The translations under genes and the position numbers were made by a program. A stretch of 64,000 nucleotides of DNA from Streptomyces mobaraensis NBRC 13819 = DSM 40847 (GTDB lineage Bacteria; Actinomycetota; Actinomycetes; Streptomycetales; Streptomycetaceae), in the NCBI RefSeq assembly GCF_017916255.1, contig NZ_CP072827.1, forward strand, positions 5,977,501 through 6,041,500, in the 5' to 3' direction. The notes below the pieces were generated by a model. That model was not told the origin of the DNA and did no database searches. It saw only the letters and a list, made by a program, of their open reading frames with translations. This document shows positions 1 to 8,664 of this stretch, in pieces. Positions within the stretch are counted from its first letter, which is position 1. Every line of letters begins with the position of its first letter.

Positions 1-165
1 GGCAGCCACGCCAAGGCCGACATCGGCCTGGACGAGCTCACCCGGCAGATGGCGGGCGGCAGCGAGCTGGAGCAGCTCAGCCACGAGCTGGAGCGGGCCC
101 CCGCCCCCGACCTGGCGGCGCGGGAACCGGACGGCGGCCCGGGAAAGCCGGACGACGACGCATGA
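1..165 (+). CDS. Sugar ABC transporter ATP-binding protein, C-terminal fragment
   Basis: The window opens inside this gene; only the last 54 codons are visible, ending with TGA at 163-165. The visible protein starts GSHAKADIGLDELTRQMAGG and continues through an acidic and proline-rich tail. From memory, this kind of tail closes the ATPase of CUT2-type sugar importers in Streptomyces, often beside a ROK sugar kinase, which is the next gene here. No Walker or signature motif is in view, so the assignment rests on the tail and the neighbour. It would power import of a monosaccharide at the membrane. A 227-base gap with no gene separates it from the kinase. Confidence 0.6.
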   Translation, partial: GSHAKADIGLDELTRQMAGGSELEQLSHELERAPAPDLAAREPDGGPGKPDDDA

Positions 166-392
166 CCACCCCGCGGGGCCCGGCACCGGAAGCGGTGCGG
201 GCCCCGCCGCCCGTCGTCCGCCCGTTGTGCGGCGGACACCGCCGGTGAGGCACAATCGGCGACGCGGGCAGCACCCGCACCGACCGCATCCGCGAGGCCC
301 AGGGCCTCCCGAGACCACCGCAGGGACGACGACCTCGTGCGAGCACGCCCCCGATCTGCCGCCGGAGCCCACCGAGGCGCGGAGGTGCCGCG

Positions 393-1514
393 ATGAGCAT
401 CTACCGCGAGCGGGTCCACCGGGGCTCCGCACGGGCCACCGTCCTCCGGACCACCGGATCGCGCGAACGCCGTTCCCACCTCACCGCGCCCCGGGTGCCC
501 ACGGTCGGCATCGACATCGGCGGCACCAAGGTCATGGCCGGCGTCGTGGACGCCGACGGCACGATCCTGGAGAAGGTGCGCACCGAGACCCCGGACAAGT
601 CCAAGAGCCCCAAGGTCGTCGAGGACACCATCGTCGAGCTGGTCCTCGACCTCTCCGACCGGCACGACGTGCACGCCGTCGGCATCGGGGCGGCGGGCTG
701 GGTGGACGCCGACCGCAACCGCGTCCTGTTCGCCCCGCACCTGTCCTGGCGCAACGAGCCGCTGCGCGACCGGCTGGCCGGCCGGCTGGCCGTCCCCGTC
801 ATGGTCGACAACGACGCCAACACCGCCGCCTGGGCCGAGTGGCGCTTCGGCGCCGGCCGGGGCGAGGACCACCTGGTGATGATCACCCTGGGCACCGGCA
901 TCGGCGGCGCCATCCTGGAGGACGGGCAGGTCAAGCGCGGCAAGTACGGCGTCGCCGGCGAGTTCGGGCATATGCAGGTCGTCCCCGGCGGCCACCGCTG
1001 CCCGTGCGGCAACCGCGGCTGCTGGGAGCAGTACAGCTCCGGCAACGCCCTCGTCCGCGAGGCCCGCGAGCTGGCCGCCGCCGAGTCCCCGGTGGCGTAC
1101 GGGATCATCGACCGCGTCGGCGGCAACATCCCCGAGATCACCGGCCCGCTCATCACCGAGCTGGCCCGCGGCGGCGACGCCATGTGCGTCGAGCTGCTCC
1201 AGGACATCGGCCAGTGGCTGGGCGTCGGCATCGCCAACCTCGCCGCCGCCCTCGACCCGTCCTGCTTCGTCATCGGCGGTGGCGTCAGCGCCGCCGACGA
1301 CCTGCTGATCGGCCCCGCCCGGGACGCCTTCCGCCGCCACCTGACCGGCCGCGGCTACCGCCCCGAGGCCCGCATCGTCCGCGCCCAGCTCGGCCCCGAG
1401 GCCGGCATGGTCGGCGCCGCCGACCTCGCCCGGCTGGTCGCCCGCCGCTTCCGGCGCGCCAACCGGCGCCGTGTCGAACGGTACGAGCGCTACGCACGGG
1501 CCGGCCGCGGGTGA
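393..1514 (+). CDS. ROK-family glucokinase
   Basis: This 373-residue protein is a cytoplasmic ROK sugar kinase, expected to phosphorylate glucose with ATP. It has an N-terminal extension of about 35 residues, then the phosphate-binding motif GIDIGGTKVMAG. The sugar/ATP region DNDANTAAWAEW and TLGTGIGGAIL follows. The ROK zinc signature is clear: GHMQVVPGGHRCPCGNRGC, with His and clustered Cys, followed by WEQYSSGNAL. The start at ATG 393 has a good ribosome site (GGAGGTG about 8 bases upstream); a GTG at 495 would remove the extension, but the extension matches what I recall of Streptomyces homologues. The C-terminus is very basic. It could also be a regulator of the ROK family, but there is no N-terminal DNA-binding domain. 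Confidence 0.93.
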   Translation: MSIYRERVHRGSARATVLRTTGSRERRSHLTAPRVPTVGIDIGGTKVMAGVVDADGTILEKVRTETPDKSKSPKVVEDTIVELVLDLSDRHDVHAVGIGAAGWVDADRNRVLFAPHLSWRNEPLRDRLAGRLAVPVMVDNDANTAAWAEWRFGAGRGEDHLVMITLGTGIGGAILEDGQVKRGKYGVAGEFGHMQVVPGGHRCPCGNRGCWEQYSSGNALVREARELAAAESPVAYGIIDRVGGNIPEITGPLITELARGGDAMCVELLQDIGQWLGVGIANLAAALDPSCFVIGGGVSAADDLLIGPARDAFRRHLTGRGYRPEARIVRAQLGPEAGMVGAADLARLVARRFRRANRRRVERYERYARAGRG

Positions 1515-1519
1515 TCACC

Positions 1520-2086
1520 ATGGAGCACACGGACCGCCAGGAGGCCGCGGAGACGCCCGGGAGCACCCCGGGCGGCCCCCGCCCGCGCCGCTGGCTCAAA
1601 CCGCTGGTCGTCTTCCTGCTCGTCGCCATCCCGGCCGGCTACCTCTACATCTCCGCGCTGCAGAGCCGGAACGGCAACGGCGACAAGCAGGAGGAGCACA
1701 CCATCACCGGCCTGGAGGAGGGCTGGCCCTCCCGGCTCCAGCGGCGCATCTACGAGGTGACCGTCCCGGCGGACGCCGAGGACGTCGCCCATTTCGAGAC
1801 CAACTCCTGGAAGTCCAGCTCCCTCTTCCTCCAGTTCACCACCACCCAGGACAAGTTCGGCCAGTGGCTGAACGGCCACGGGATGAAGCCCTCCGACCTG
1901 GAAGAGGGCGATGTGACCATCGACGAGGGCGAGGCCGACACCGTCGGCTGGAAGTTCACCGGCAAGCACCACTGGGCGGGCACGGTCCGCGAGGAGGACA
2001 AGCCCAAGCCCAACATCGAGGTCACGGCGAACCTCGACGACCCGCGCTACCCGCGGGTGTTCGTCGTCTCGACGACGACTCCCTGA
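1520..2086 (+). CDS. Single-pass membrane-anchored hypothetical protein
   Basis: A 188-residue protein that I do not recognise. It has a short Pro/Arg-rich cytoplasmic head, one transmembrane helix at about residues 31-50 (PLVVFLLVAIPAGYLYISAL) and an extracytoplasmic domain of about 130 residues, rich in charged residues, with the segment GWKFTGKHHWAGTVREED. This topology fits a type II anchored surface protein. The start is ambiguous: GTG 1511 overlaps the stop of the kinase gene as GTGA, while ATG 1520 lies three codons in. Either implies co-transcription with the glucokinase. No catalytic motif was seen. Confidence 0.75.
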   Translation: MEHTDRQEAAETPGSTPGGPRPRRWLKPLVVFLLVAIPAGYLYISALQSRNGNGDKQEEHTITGLEEGWPSRLQRRIYEVTVPADAEDVAHFETNSWKSSSLFLQFTTTQDKFGQWLNGHGMKPSDLEEGDVTIDEGEADTVGWKFTGKHHWAGTVREEDKPKPNIEVTANLDDPRYPRVFVVSTTTP

Positions 2087-2198
2087 CGGGCCGTCCCGCA
2101 GCTCCGGGGGGTTTCCTTCGGCAAACCCGTGTCCCTGCGGCCCCACCGGTCCTAGGCTCGGCCCATGGCCCGAGCGGCGGGCCGTGGTGGAGGACGTC

Positions 2199-2597
2199 AT
2201 GGACCAGATAGCACCCGAACTGCTCATGGCCCTGGCCGGCGGGACCGCCGGTGCGGCGGGGGACCAGATGTGGCAGTCCCTGCGGAACCTCGTCGCGAGG
2301 TGGCGGGCGGGCGGGGAGCCGGAGGAGACGGGCGAGCCGGGCGCGTTGACCGCCCTGGACGAGGCGCCCGACGACGCGGAGCGGGCCGCCGAGCTGGCCG
2401 TGGCCCTGGACCGCCGGGCCCGGCAGGACCCCGCGTTCGCGCAGGCCCTCGCGGAGTGGCGGCGGCGGGCGGAGGCTCTGGAGGGCACCACCCGGACCGG
2501 CTCGGGCAACGTGCACAACTCCGTCTCCGGGGGCACGCAGAACACTGTCATCCAGGCCCGGGACGTGAGCGGCGGCATCCACCCCGGCGGCGGTTGA
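2199..2597 (+). CDS. Small protein with a C-terminal RHIM-like (BASS-type) amyloid motif
   Basis: A 132-residue protein. ATG 2199 is preferred over GTG 2184 because GGAGG lies just upstream of it. Residues 5-30 form a small-residue-rich hydrophobic helix (PELLMALAGGTAGAAGDQMW) followed by a charged helical middle. The last 30 residues contain N-S-V-S-G-G-T-Q-N-T-V-I-Q-A-R-D-V-S-G-G-I-H. That matches the Streptomyces pattern N-x-x-S-G-x(5)-V-I/V-Q-A-G-x-I-x-G-x-V-x, described as a bacterial amyloid signalling motif related to RHIM. Such short proteins can act as effectors whose N-terminal helix disrupts membranes once templated by an NLR-like NTPase; that role is inferred here. The NACHT protein at 10947-13553 carries a motif of identical spacing. 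A strong hairpin follows the gene. Confidence 0.7.
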   Translation: MDQIAPELLMALAGGTAGAAGDQMWQSLRNLVARWRAGGEPEETGEPGALTALDEAPDDAERAAELAVALDRRARQDPAFAQALAEWRRRAEALEGTTRTGSGNVHNSVSGGTQNTVIQARDVSGGIHPGGG

Positions 2598-2598
2598 G

Positions 2599-2621
2599 GA
2601 GGCCGCCCGGTGGGCGGCCTC
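2599..2621 (+). terminator. Hairpin terminator after the amyloid-motif gene
   Basis: A perfect 10-bp inverted repeat, GAGGCCGCCC and GGGCGGCCTC, with a 3-base loop, begins one base after the stop codon. There is no U tract, as is common for terminators in high-GC actinobacteria. It suggests the small gene is a separate transcription unit from the chaperone operon that starts 40 bases downstream, or that read-through is attenuated here. Confidence 0.65.
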
Positions 2622-2660
2622 GGCCCGCTCGGCTGACGCACGACACCCCCAGGGGCTACT

Positions 2661-3236
2661 GTGGGCGACGTGTCGGAACAAATCGAACTCTGTTCTCTCG
2701 CAGCCGAGTTCACCGAGGCCCTCGCCCGCCAGCAGCGGCTCGCCGAGCGCCGTGAGGCCATCGTGACCAGGCTGCACGACGAGGTCGAGCGGCTGCGCCA
2801 GGGCGAGATGGAGACGGCGCTCGACCTCGTGCGCCACTCCCTGATCCGGCTCCACGACCAGATCCTCCGCCAGGCCGAGCACGTCACCGGCCCGCTCGGC
2901 GTCGACGAACTGCGGGCCCTGCTGACCGCGCTGGCCGACGAGGCGGCGGACACCGTGGCCAGGACCGGCGTCGAGCGGTACGTCCCCCGGCCCGGCGAGG
3001 CGTTCGACCGGACGCTGCAGCGCCCGGTGGGCCGCGTCGCCGCCGAGTCGCCCGAGGCGGAACGGACGGTGGCGCGCGTCGTGGCGGCCGGGTTCGTCCA
3101 GGGGGAGCGGGTCGTGCGCAAGGCCGACGTCGTGGTGTGCCGGTGGGAACCGGACGCCCCGCCGGTCGCTTCCTCCCCGGCGACCCCTTCTTCCCCGGCA
3201 GACACGCAGAGCACGACGACACATCAGGGCAACTGA
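2661..3236 (+). CDS. GrpE-like nucleotide exchange factor (divergent)
   Basis: A 191-residue protein starting at GTG 2661. The first ~70 residues are a long charged helix (LARQQRLAERREAIVTRLHD and following) of the coiled-coil type seen in GrpE. After a second helical part comes a short beta-rich C-terminal section ending GERVVRKADVVVCRWE, like the beta wing of GrpE, then a Ser/Thr/Pro tail. Its position directly before an Hsp70 gene supports the call. It would release ADP from the partner Hsp70. Its sequence is far from housekeeping GrpE, so it is probably dedicated to this locus. It could instead be an unrelated coiled-coil protein. Confidence 0.65.
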   Translation: MGDVSEQIELCSLAAEFTEALARQQRLAERREAIVTRLHDEVERLRQGEMETALDLVRHSLIRLHDQILRQAEHVTGPLGVDELRALLTALADEAADTVARTGVERYVPRPGEAFDRTLQRPVGRVAAESPEAERTVARVVAAGFVQGERVVRKADVVVCRWEPDAPPVASSPATPSSPADTQSTTTHQGN

Positions 3237-3294
3237 CGGACAACGGACGGGACGGACCCGGACACGGGCCTCCCGGTGGCGGGAGAGAGACCCT

Positions 3295-4851
3295 ATGGCC
3301 GTGTACGGCATCGACCTCGGGACCACCTACTCCTGCGTCGCGCGGATCGACGACGTCGGCAGACCGGCCGTGCTGCGCAACCTCGAAGGAGCGGACACCA
3401 CCCCGTCCGTCGTCTACTTCGAGAGCGCCGACAGCGTCGTCGTCGGACAGAGCGCCAAGGACGCCACCGTCCTCGACCCCGACCACGTCGTCCAGCTCGT
3501 CAAGCGGGACATGGGCGAGCCGGTGCCGCGCGAGTTCCACGGCCGCGCCTACTCACCGGAGGAGATCTCCGCCCGCATCCTCCGCAAGCTCGTCGACGAC
3601 GCGAAGGCCGCCACCGGCGAGGAGGCGCGCGACGTGGTGATCAGCGTGCCCGCCTACTTCGGCCTCGCCGAGCGGGACGCCACCCGCAAGGCCGGCGAGA
3701 TCGCCGGGCTGCGGGTGCTGGACGTGGTGGCGGAGCCCATCGCCGCCGCCCTCGACTACGGAGCCCTGGAGGACGCCGCGGAGCACGGGGACCGGGCCAT
3801 CCTCGTGTACGACCTCGGCGGCGGCACCTTCGACACCACCGTGCTCACCCTGCGCGGCCGCGAACTGACCGTGCTCTGCACGGACGGCGCCAAGGAGCTG
3901 GGCGGCAGCGACTTCGACGACCGCGTCGTGGCGCACCTGGCCGACCGCTTCCGCGAGCGCTTCCCGGACGCCGACGACCCGCTGTCCGACCCCCAGTCCG
4001 AGACGCAGCTCCGCAAGGACGCCGAGGAGGCGAAGAAGGCGCTGTCCTTCCGGGAGCGCTACACCGTGCGCGTCATGCACCAGGGCAGGGTCGAGGCGGT
4101 GGAGCTGACCAGGGGGCTGGTCGAGGAGCTGACCCGCGACCTGCTCGACCGCACCGTCGACATCACCCGCCGTACCGTCGAACTGGCCGCCGAGCGCGGC
4201 GTATCGGCCTTCGACGAGGTGCTGCTCGTCGGCGGCGCCACCAAGATGCCGGCCGTCGCCGCCACCCTGCGCGCCCAGTTCGGCTTCGAGCCCAGGCTGC
4301 ACAACCCCGACCTCGCGGTGGCCCGCGGCGCCGCGCTCTACGCCCTCGACCGGGCCGAACGCGACCGGGCGGAAGAAGGGGCCGGCGCGGAGGAGACCGG
4401 CCTCACCCACCGCCCCTACGAGATCTCCACCGTCGCCTCGCGCGGCTACGGCATCAAGGTCACGGACATCGACACCGGCCGGGAGTACGTCACCCACCTC
4501 GTGCACGCCAACGACGTCCTGCCGGCCTCCGTGACCGACGACTTCCACACCATCCGCGACGACCAGCGGAAGGTCCGGATCGAGGTGATGGAGCAGGCGG
4601 GCGCGGTGGAGTCGGACGAGCCGGCGCACAACACCGCCGTCGCCGAGGGGACGTTGAAGATCCCGCCGGGCAAACCGAAGCGCTGGCCGTTCCAGTGCGT
4701 CTTCACCCTCGACACCTCCGGGCTGCTCAACGTCGTCGCCACCGAACGGGAGACCGGCGAGCGGATCGAGATCTCCGTGCGGATCGGGGGCCTGTCGCAG
4801 GAGGCCGTCGACGAGGCGCGGGTCGCGATGAGCCGCCAGCGGATCGGCTGA
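3295..4851 (+). CDS. Short Hsp70-family chaperone
   Basis: A 518-residue cytoplasmic Hsp70 with a complete ATPase domain: phosphate loops GIDLGTTYSCVA (near residue 5) and YDLGGGTFDTTV (near 170), and the adenosine motif LLVGGATKMPAV (near 315). After about residue 385 there is a beta-rich section resembling a reduced substrate-binding domain (SRGYGIKVTD to LLNVVATERETGE). The protein stops about 100 residues short of DnaK and lacks the helical lid and the EEVD-like tail. The linker is not the usual DVTPLSLG type. ATG 3295 has GGGAGAGAGA upstream. It sits between the GrpE-like gene and a large unknown gene, suggesting a specialised chaperone rather than the housekeeping DnaK, which normally comes with DnaJ; no DnaJ is seen here. 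Confidence 0.92.
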   Translation: MAVYGIDLGTTYSCVARIDDVGRPAVLRNLEGADTTPSVVYFESADSVVVGQSAKDATVLDPDHVVQLVKRDMGEPVPREFHGRAYSPEEISARILRKLVDDAKAATGEEARDVVISVPAYFGLAERDATRKAGEIAGLRVLDVVAEPIAAALDYGALEDAAEHGDRAILVYDLGGGTFDTTVLTLRGRELTVLCTDGAKELGGSDFDDRVVAHLADRFRERFPDADDPLSDPQSETQLRKDAEEAKKALSFRERYTVRVMHQGRVEAVELTRGLVEELTRDLLDRTVDITRRTVELAAERGVSAFDEVLLVGGATKMPAVAATLRAQFGFEPRLHNPDLAVARGAALYALDRAERDRAEEGAGAEETGLTHRPYEISTVASRGYGIKVTDIDTGREYVTHLVHANDVLPASVTDDFHTIRDDQRKVRIEVMEQAGAVESDEPAHNTAVAEGTLKIPPGKPKRWPFQCVFTLDTSGLLNVVATERETGERIEISVRIGGLSQEAVDEARVAMSRQRIG

Positions 4852-4876
4852 GCGCGGGCAGGACGGGGGTACGCTC

Positions 4877-7531
4877 GTGGGTTTCGACGAGGCACGGTAC
4901 CGGCGCGAGGTGCTCGACGCCGGGCTGCCCGTGACCGAGGACCTGCGCACCCGCTACCAACTGCCGCCGGACGCCGACGGGGACGCGGTCGCCGAGGCGG
5001 TCGCCGCCGTCCGCGCCTGCTGGCGCCGCAGCCGCGCCCGGCTCCGCTACCGCCCGGTGATCGAACAGCTGGAGGCCGGATACCTGGCCCACCGGCCGCT
5101 GTTCGACGCGGCCGCCGCCGGCGATCCCGGCCCCCTGCGGGCCGCCCTCCAGGAGCACGGCCGGCGCGCCGCGTCCCAACGGGCCCGGCTGCGCGCGGCC
5201 CTGGAGGAGGCCGCGGGCGGGCTCGGCCTGCTCGCCGAGAGCACGGTCGCGCACCTCGCCGCCGCCCACCGGGTGCCCGAGGACGAGGTACGGGCGGCGC
5301 TGTCCTCCGCCGGGCTGCGGACCGCCGAACCGGACGCGCTGCCGCGCTCGGTGCCGCACCCCGCGTACGCGCGCTGCGCCGGCCACCTGGAGGTCCTGGG
5401 CCTGCGCCACCTCGCCGACTTCCTCGCCACGGGCACCCCCGGGGGCCGGACCGGCCGGCCGGTGCGGATCTTCGGCCCGCCGCCCGCCGACCCGCCGGCC
5501 GTCGAGGCGGCGGCGCGCCGCTGGGGCCGGCTGCCGCACGGCGCCGCGCACACGGCGGCCCAGGCCGTGATCGCCGCCGTCCGCGGCGTCCTGGCCGAGC
5601 AGGGCCCGGAGGGACTCGCCCGGATCCTGCGCCACGAACTGGCGGCCCCGCTGCGGACGCGCCACGCCGCCCGCGCGGCCCCGGCCACGCTCCTCGCCCA
5701 CGCCGTGGGGGAGTTGGGCGTCGCCGAGGACGACGCGCGGCGCCTGGTGTTCGCGGTGCTGCACGAGCCGGCCGGGGACCCGGTGGCCGAGCGGCTGCGC
5801 CGGCTGGCCGCCGACGGCCGGCTCGCCGAGGCGGTGGCCGTGGCGGACCGGCTGCCGCCGGACGCGCTCCCCGACGACGTCCGCGCCCTGGCCGAGCGCC
5901 TGCGCGGCAGACTCGCCGACGCCCGCGCGGTACTGGAGCAGGCGCGCCGGCTGCCGCCGGCGGAGGCGGACCGGGCCTGGGACCTGCTGGAACAGGCGGA
6001 GGCGGCGGTACGCGACCTGCCCGGGACCGACGCCGTACGCCGCGGTCTCGCCGTTCAGCCGGTGCCGGAGCTCACCGCCGTCCGGGACGGCGCGGGCGTC
6101 GCGCTCCGCTGGCGGCCCTCGCCGTCCACCGCCGGCGAACCCGAGTACGTCCTGCTGCGCGCCGAGCGGCGCGCGCCGCGCGACGCGGCCGACGGCACGG
6201 TGCTGCCGCTGCCGTCGCCGCGCGCCACCTCGTACACGGACGGCGCTCCCCCGCCCTGCGTCCCGCTGTACTACGCGGTCGCCGTCCGCCGCGCCGCCGA
6301 ACCGGCGAGCGGGTTCTCGCCGCTCGCGGTGAGCGGCCCCCTCGTGCACTGGCCCGAGGTCACCGGCGTCCGCGTGGAGCCCGGGGACGGCCGGATCACC
6401 GTCGCGTGGACGTGCCCGGACCAGGCCCGGTCCGTCGAGGTCGTCCGCGTCCCGCCGGACGCGGCGGAGACGCGCGTCGCCGCCCGCCGCGACGGCTTCA
6501 CGGACGGCGGGCTCGCCAACGGCACCACGTACGGCTACCGCGTGGGCGTCGTCTACCGCACCGACTACGGAACGACCGTGCGCACGCCGGGCGTCCGGCT
6601 CACCGCCACCCCGCTCCCGCCGCCCGAACCGGTCGCGGCCCTGGAGATCCGCCCGCTGGACGGCCACCCCGACGGCCGGCTCCTGGCGCGTCTCGACCCG
6701 CCCGCCGGCGGGGAGGTACGGCTGTACGGCTTCGCCGGCGCACCCCCGTGGCCGGCCGGCACCCGGCTGCGCACGGCCGACCTGCCCGGGCCGCCGCTCG
6801 CGGTCCAACACGCTTCCGACGGGCTGGTGTTCGCGACACCGGACCGGCCCACCGCGGTCCTCGCGGTGACGGTCGCCGGCGACCACGCCGTCGTCGGCGC
6901 CCACGACGCGACCGGCGGGCCCGCGCTCGGCACCCCCACGCTCGTCCGGCACGGCGGCGCGGACGTGGTCGTCCTCTTCGACTGGCCGCCGGACGGCGGC
7001 GACGAGGCCGAGGTCGTCTGGCGGACCCCCGGCGAGGCGGCGGGACGGCGGCGTACGGTCACCCGCGCCGCCTATCGGCGGGAGGCGGGCGTCCGGCTGC
7101 CGGTCGCGGACGGCGCCGGGGTGGAGGTGCGGGTACGGGCGGTGGCCCGGCTCGGCGGGCGGCCCGTGTACGGCCGGCCGGGCACGGCGGCGCTGCCGGC
7201 GCGCACCGAGGCCCGCTACCGGCTGGAGCGGCACGGCCTGCCCGGACGCCGCACGGTCACCGCCGTGTTCACCGCCCGCGCCGCCGTACGCGCCGAACGT
7301 CTGCTGCTCGTACGGTCGCACGGCCCGTTCTGGCCGCTGGACCCCGCCGACGGGGACGTCCTCGCGGAGGCGGCCGACGTGACGCTCGGCCCCGGGAAGG
7401 ACGTGCGGCTGTCCGCGCGTCTCACCCGTGGCCCGGGCACCCGGCTGCGCTGCTTCGCCGTCGGCGCGGCGCTGGTACTGCGCGACCCGCCGCAGCACAC
7501 GCTCGGCGTCACCCGAAGGGAACGCGGGTGA
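4877..7531 (+). CDS. Large helical protein with fibronectin-III-like repeats, Hsp70-operon partner
   Basis: An 884-residue protein I cannot assign to a named family. Residues 1-390 are predicted helical and Ala/Arg/Leu-rich, with segments such as DRAWDLLEQAEAAVRDL that look like helical repeats. From about residue 395 there are beta-sandwich modules with fibronectin-III-like signatures: VALRWRPSPSTAGEPEYVLL, ITVAWTCPDQARSVEVVRV, YGYRVGVVYRTDYG. A further beta-rich part fills the C-terminal 300 residues. No signal peptide or membrane helix is evident, so it is probably cytoplasmic. It begins at GTG 4877, 25 bases after the Hsp70 gene, and its stop overlaps the GTPase start as GTGA. A scaffold or client-recognition role for the chaperone is inference only. 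Confidence 0.6.
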   Translation: MGFDEARYRREVLDAGLPVTEDLRTRYQLPPDADGDAVAEAVAAVRACWRRSRARLRYRPVIEQLEAGYLAHRPLFDAAAAGDPGPLRAALQEHGRRAASQRARLRAALEEAAGGLGLLAESTVAHLAAAHRVPEDEVRAALSSAGLRTAEPDALPRSVPHPAYARCAGHLEVLGLRHLADFLATGTPGGRTGRPVRIFGPPPADPPAVEAAARRWGRLPHGAAHTAAQAVIAAVRGVLAEQGPEGLARILRHELAAPLRTRHAARAAPATLLAHAVGELGVAEDDARRLVFAVLHEPAGDPVAERLRRLAADGRLAEAVAVADRLPPDALPDDVRALAERLRGRLADARAVLEQARRLPPAEADRAWDLLEQAEAAVRDLPGTDAVRRGLAVQPVPELTAVRDGAGVALRWRPSPSTAGEPEYVLLRAERRAPRDAADGTVLPLPSPRATSYTDGAPPPCVPLYYAVAVRRAAEPASGFSPLAVSGPLVHWPEVTGVRVEPGDGRITVAWTCPDQARSVEVVRVPPDAAETRVAARRDGFTDGGLANGTTYGYRVGVVYRTDYGTTVRTPGVRLTATPLPPPEPVAALEIRPLDGHPDGRLLARLDPPAGGEVRLYGFAGAPPWPAGTRLRTADLPGPPLAVQHASDGLVFATPDRPTAVLAVTVAGDHAVVGAHDATGGPALGTPTLVRHGGADVVVLFDWPPDGGDEAEVVWRTPGEAAGRRRTVTRAAYRREAGVRLPVADGAGVEVRVRAVARLGGRPVYGRPGTAALPARTEARYRLERHGLPGRRTVTAVFTARAAVRAERLLLVRSHGPFWPLDPADGDVLAEAADVTLGPGKDVRLSARLTRGPGTRLRCFAVGAALVLRDPPQHTLGVTRRERG

Positions 7532-8661
7532 GAACGCCGTGGCGGCGCCGCACCCGGGTGTGCCCGCACTGCCTCCGTACCCTCTCGCGCGAGCGGCTCG
7601 CCTACGTCTGCGCGGGCCGCCCGGCCTGCGCGGACGACCGGGCCCTGGCGTCCGCCGACCCTTGGGCCGGGTCCGCGGTGTGCGGCACCTGCGGCCGTAC
7701 CACCACCCGGCTGCGCTGCACCGCGTGCGACGGGCGGCTGCCGGAGGGCTATCTGCGCACTCCCGGCAGACTGGTCGCGCTCGTCGGGCCGGCCGGCTCC
7801 GGCAAGAGCACCTTCATCGGCGTCCTGCTGCACGAGTTGCTGCACGGCCTCGGCGCCGAACTCGACGCCGCGCTGCTCCCCTGCGACGACACCACCGTCC
7901 TCGCCTACCACGAGCGGTACGCACGCCACCTGTACGAGGAGCGGCACACCGTCCCCGAGACCGCCGGGCACGACACCGGCCGGCCCCTCGTCCACCGGCT
8001 CGGCCGCGTCCGCCGGGGCCGCTTCGGACGGGCGCGCGAGCGGGTGCTGACGCTGGTCTTCCTCGACACCGCCGGCGGGCACTTCGCCTCGCGAGAACAC
8101 CTGGAGACCCGGCTGCGCTACCTGGCCGCGGCCGACGCCGTCATCGTCCTCCTCGACCCGCGGGACCTGCCCGGGGCACCGGCGCCGGGCGGCGCCGGGG
8201 TGCCGGGTCGGTCGGGCGAGGTGCTCGCCCGGGTCCTGGCCCACCTGGGCGGCGGCGGGAAGGTGACCGTCCCGGTCGCGGTCGCCCTCACCAAGGCCGA
8301 CCTCCTGTGGCCGCACCTCCCGGAGCACTCCCCGCTGCACCGCGCCCGCCGCCCCGGACCCGTCTTCGACGCCGACGACCGGGCCGCCGTCCACGCCGAG
8401 CTGCGCGCCCTGCTGCGGCGCTGGCAGGAGCACCAACTCGACGCCCGGCTGGCCCGGTTCTGCACCGACTACCAGTTGTTCGCGGTGTCCATGCTCGGCG
8501 CCGCGCCCCGGCGGGACGGCGGCCTCGGACTCGGCGGCGTCGTACGCCCGCACCGCGTCGAGGACCCCCTGATGTGGCTGCTGCACCGCTTCGGCGCCCT
8601 CGACCGGGAGCGGAAAGGGAGCGGGGACGCGCGGCTGCCGTGGCGCCGGGGGAGGGGGTGA
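7528..8661 (+). CDS. Zinc-ribbon P-loop GTPase (TRAFAC-like, double-GTPase-system type)
   Basis: A 377-residue protein with two N-terminal zinc ribbons (CPHC at 12-15 with later Cys; CGTC at 52-55 paired with CTAC at 64-67), then the P-loop GPAGSGKST at 87-95. The switch-II-like motif VFLDTAGGHF and the base-recognition motif ALTKADLLW (TKxD) indicate guanine specificity. No membrane helix is seen. It overlaps the preceding gene by GTGA and is followed three bases later by a membrane paralogue. Similar zinc-ribbon GTPases occur in predicted bacterial conflict systems. The first half of the next protein aligns with it, which suggests a heteromeric pair. Regulation of the Hsp70 module by GTP is inference. 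Confidence 0.75.
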   Translation: MRTPWRRRTRVCPHCLRTLSRERLAYVCAGRPACADDRALASADPWAGSAVCGTCGRTTTRLRCTACDGRLPEGYLRTPGRLVALVGPAGSGKSTFIGVLLHELLHGLGAELDAALLPCDDTTVLAYHERYARHLYEERHTVPETAGHDTGRPLVHRLGRVRRGRFGRARERVLTLVFLDTAGGHFASREHLETRLRYLAAADAVIVLLDPRDLPGAPAPGGAGVPGRSGEVLARVLAHLGGGGKVTVPVAVALTKADLLWPHLPEHSPLHRARRPGPVFDADDRAAVHAELRALLRRWQEHQLDARLARFCTDYQLFAVSMLGAAPRRDGGLGLGGVVRPHRVEDPLMWLLHRFGALDRERKGSGDARLPWRRGRG

Positions 8662-8664
8662 GCC

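Noticed and set aside
4727-7498. A 923-codon open frame on the minus strand
   Set aside because: Antisense to the 884-residue protein gene, low-complexity translation and no start signal; the plus-strand gene has coupled neighbours on both sides.
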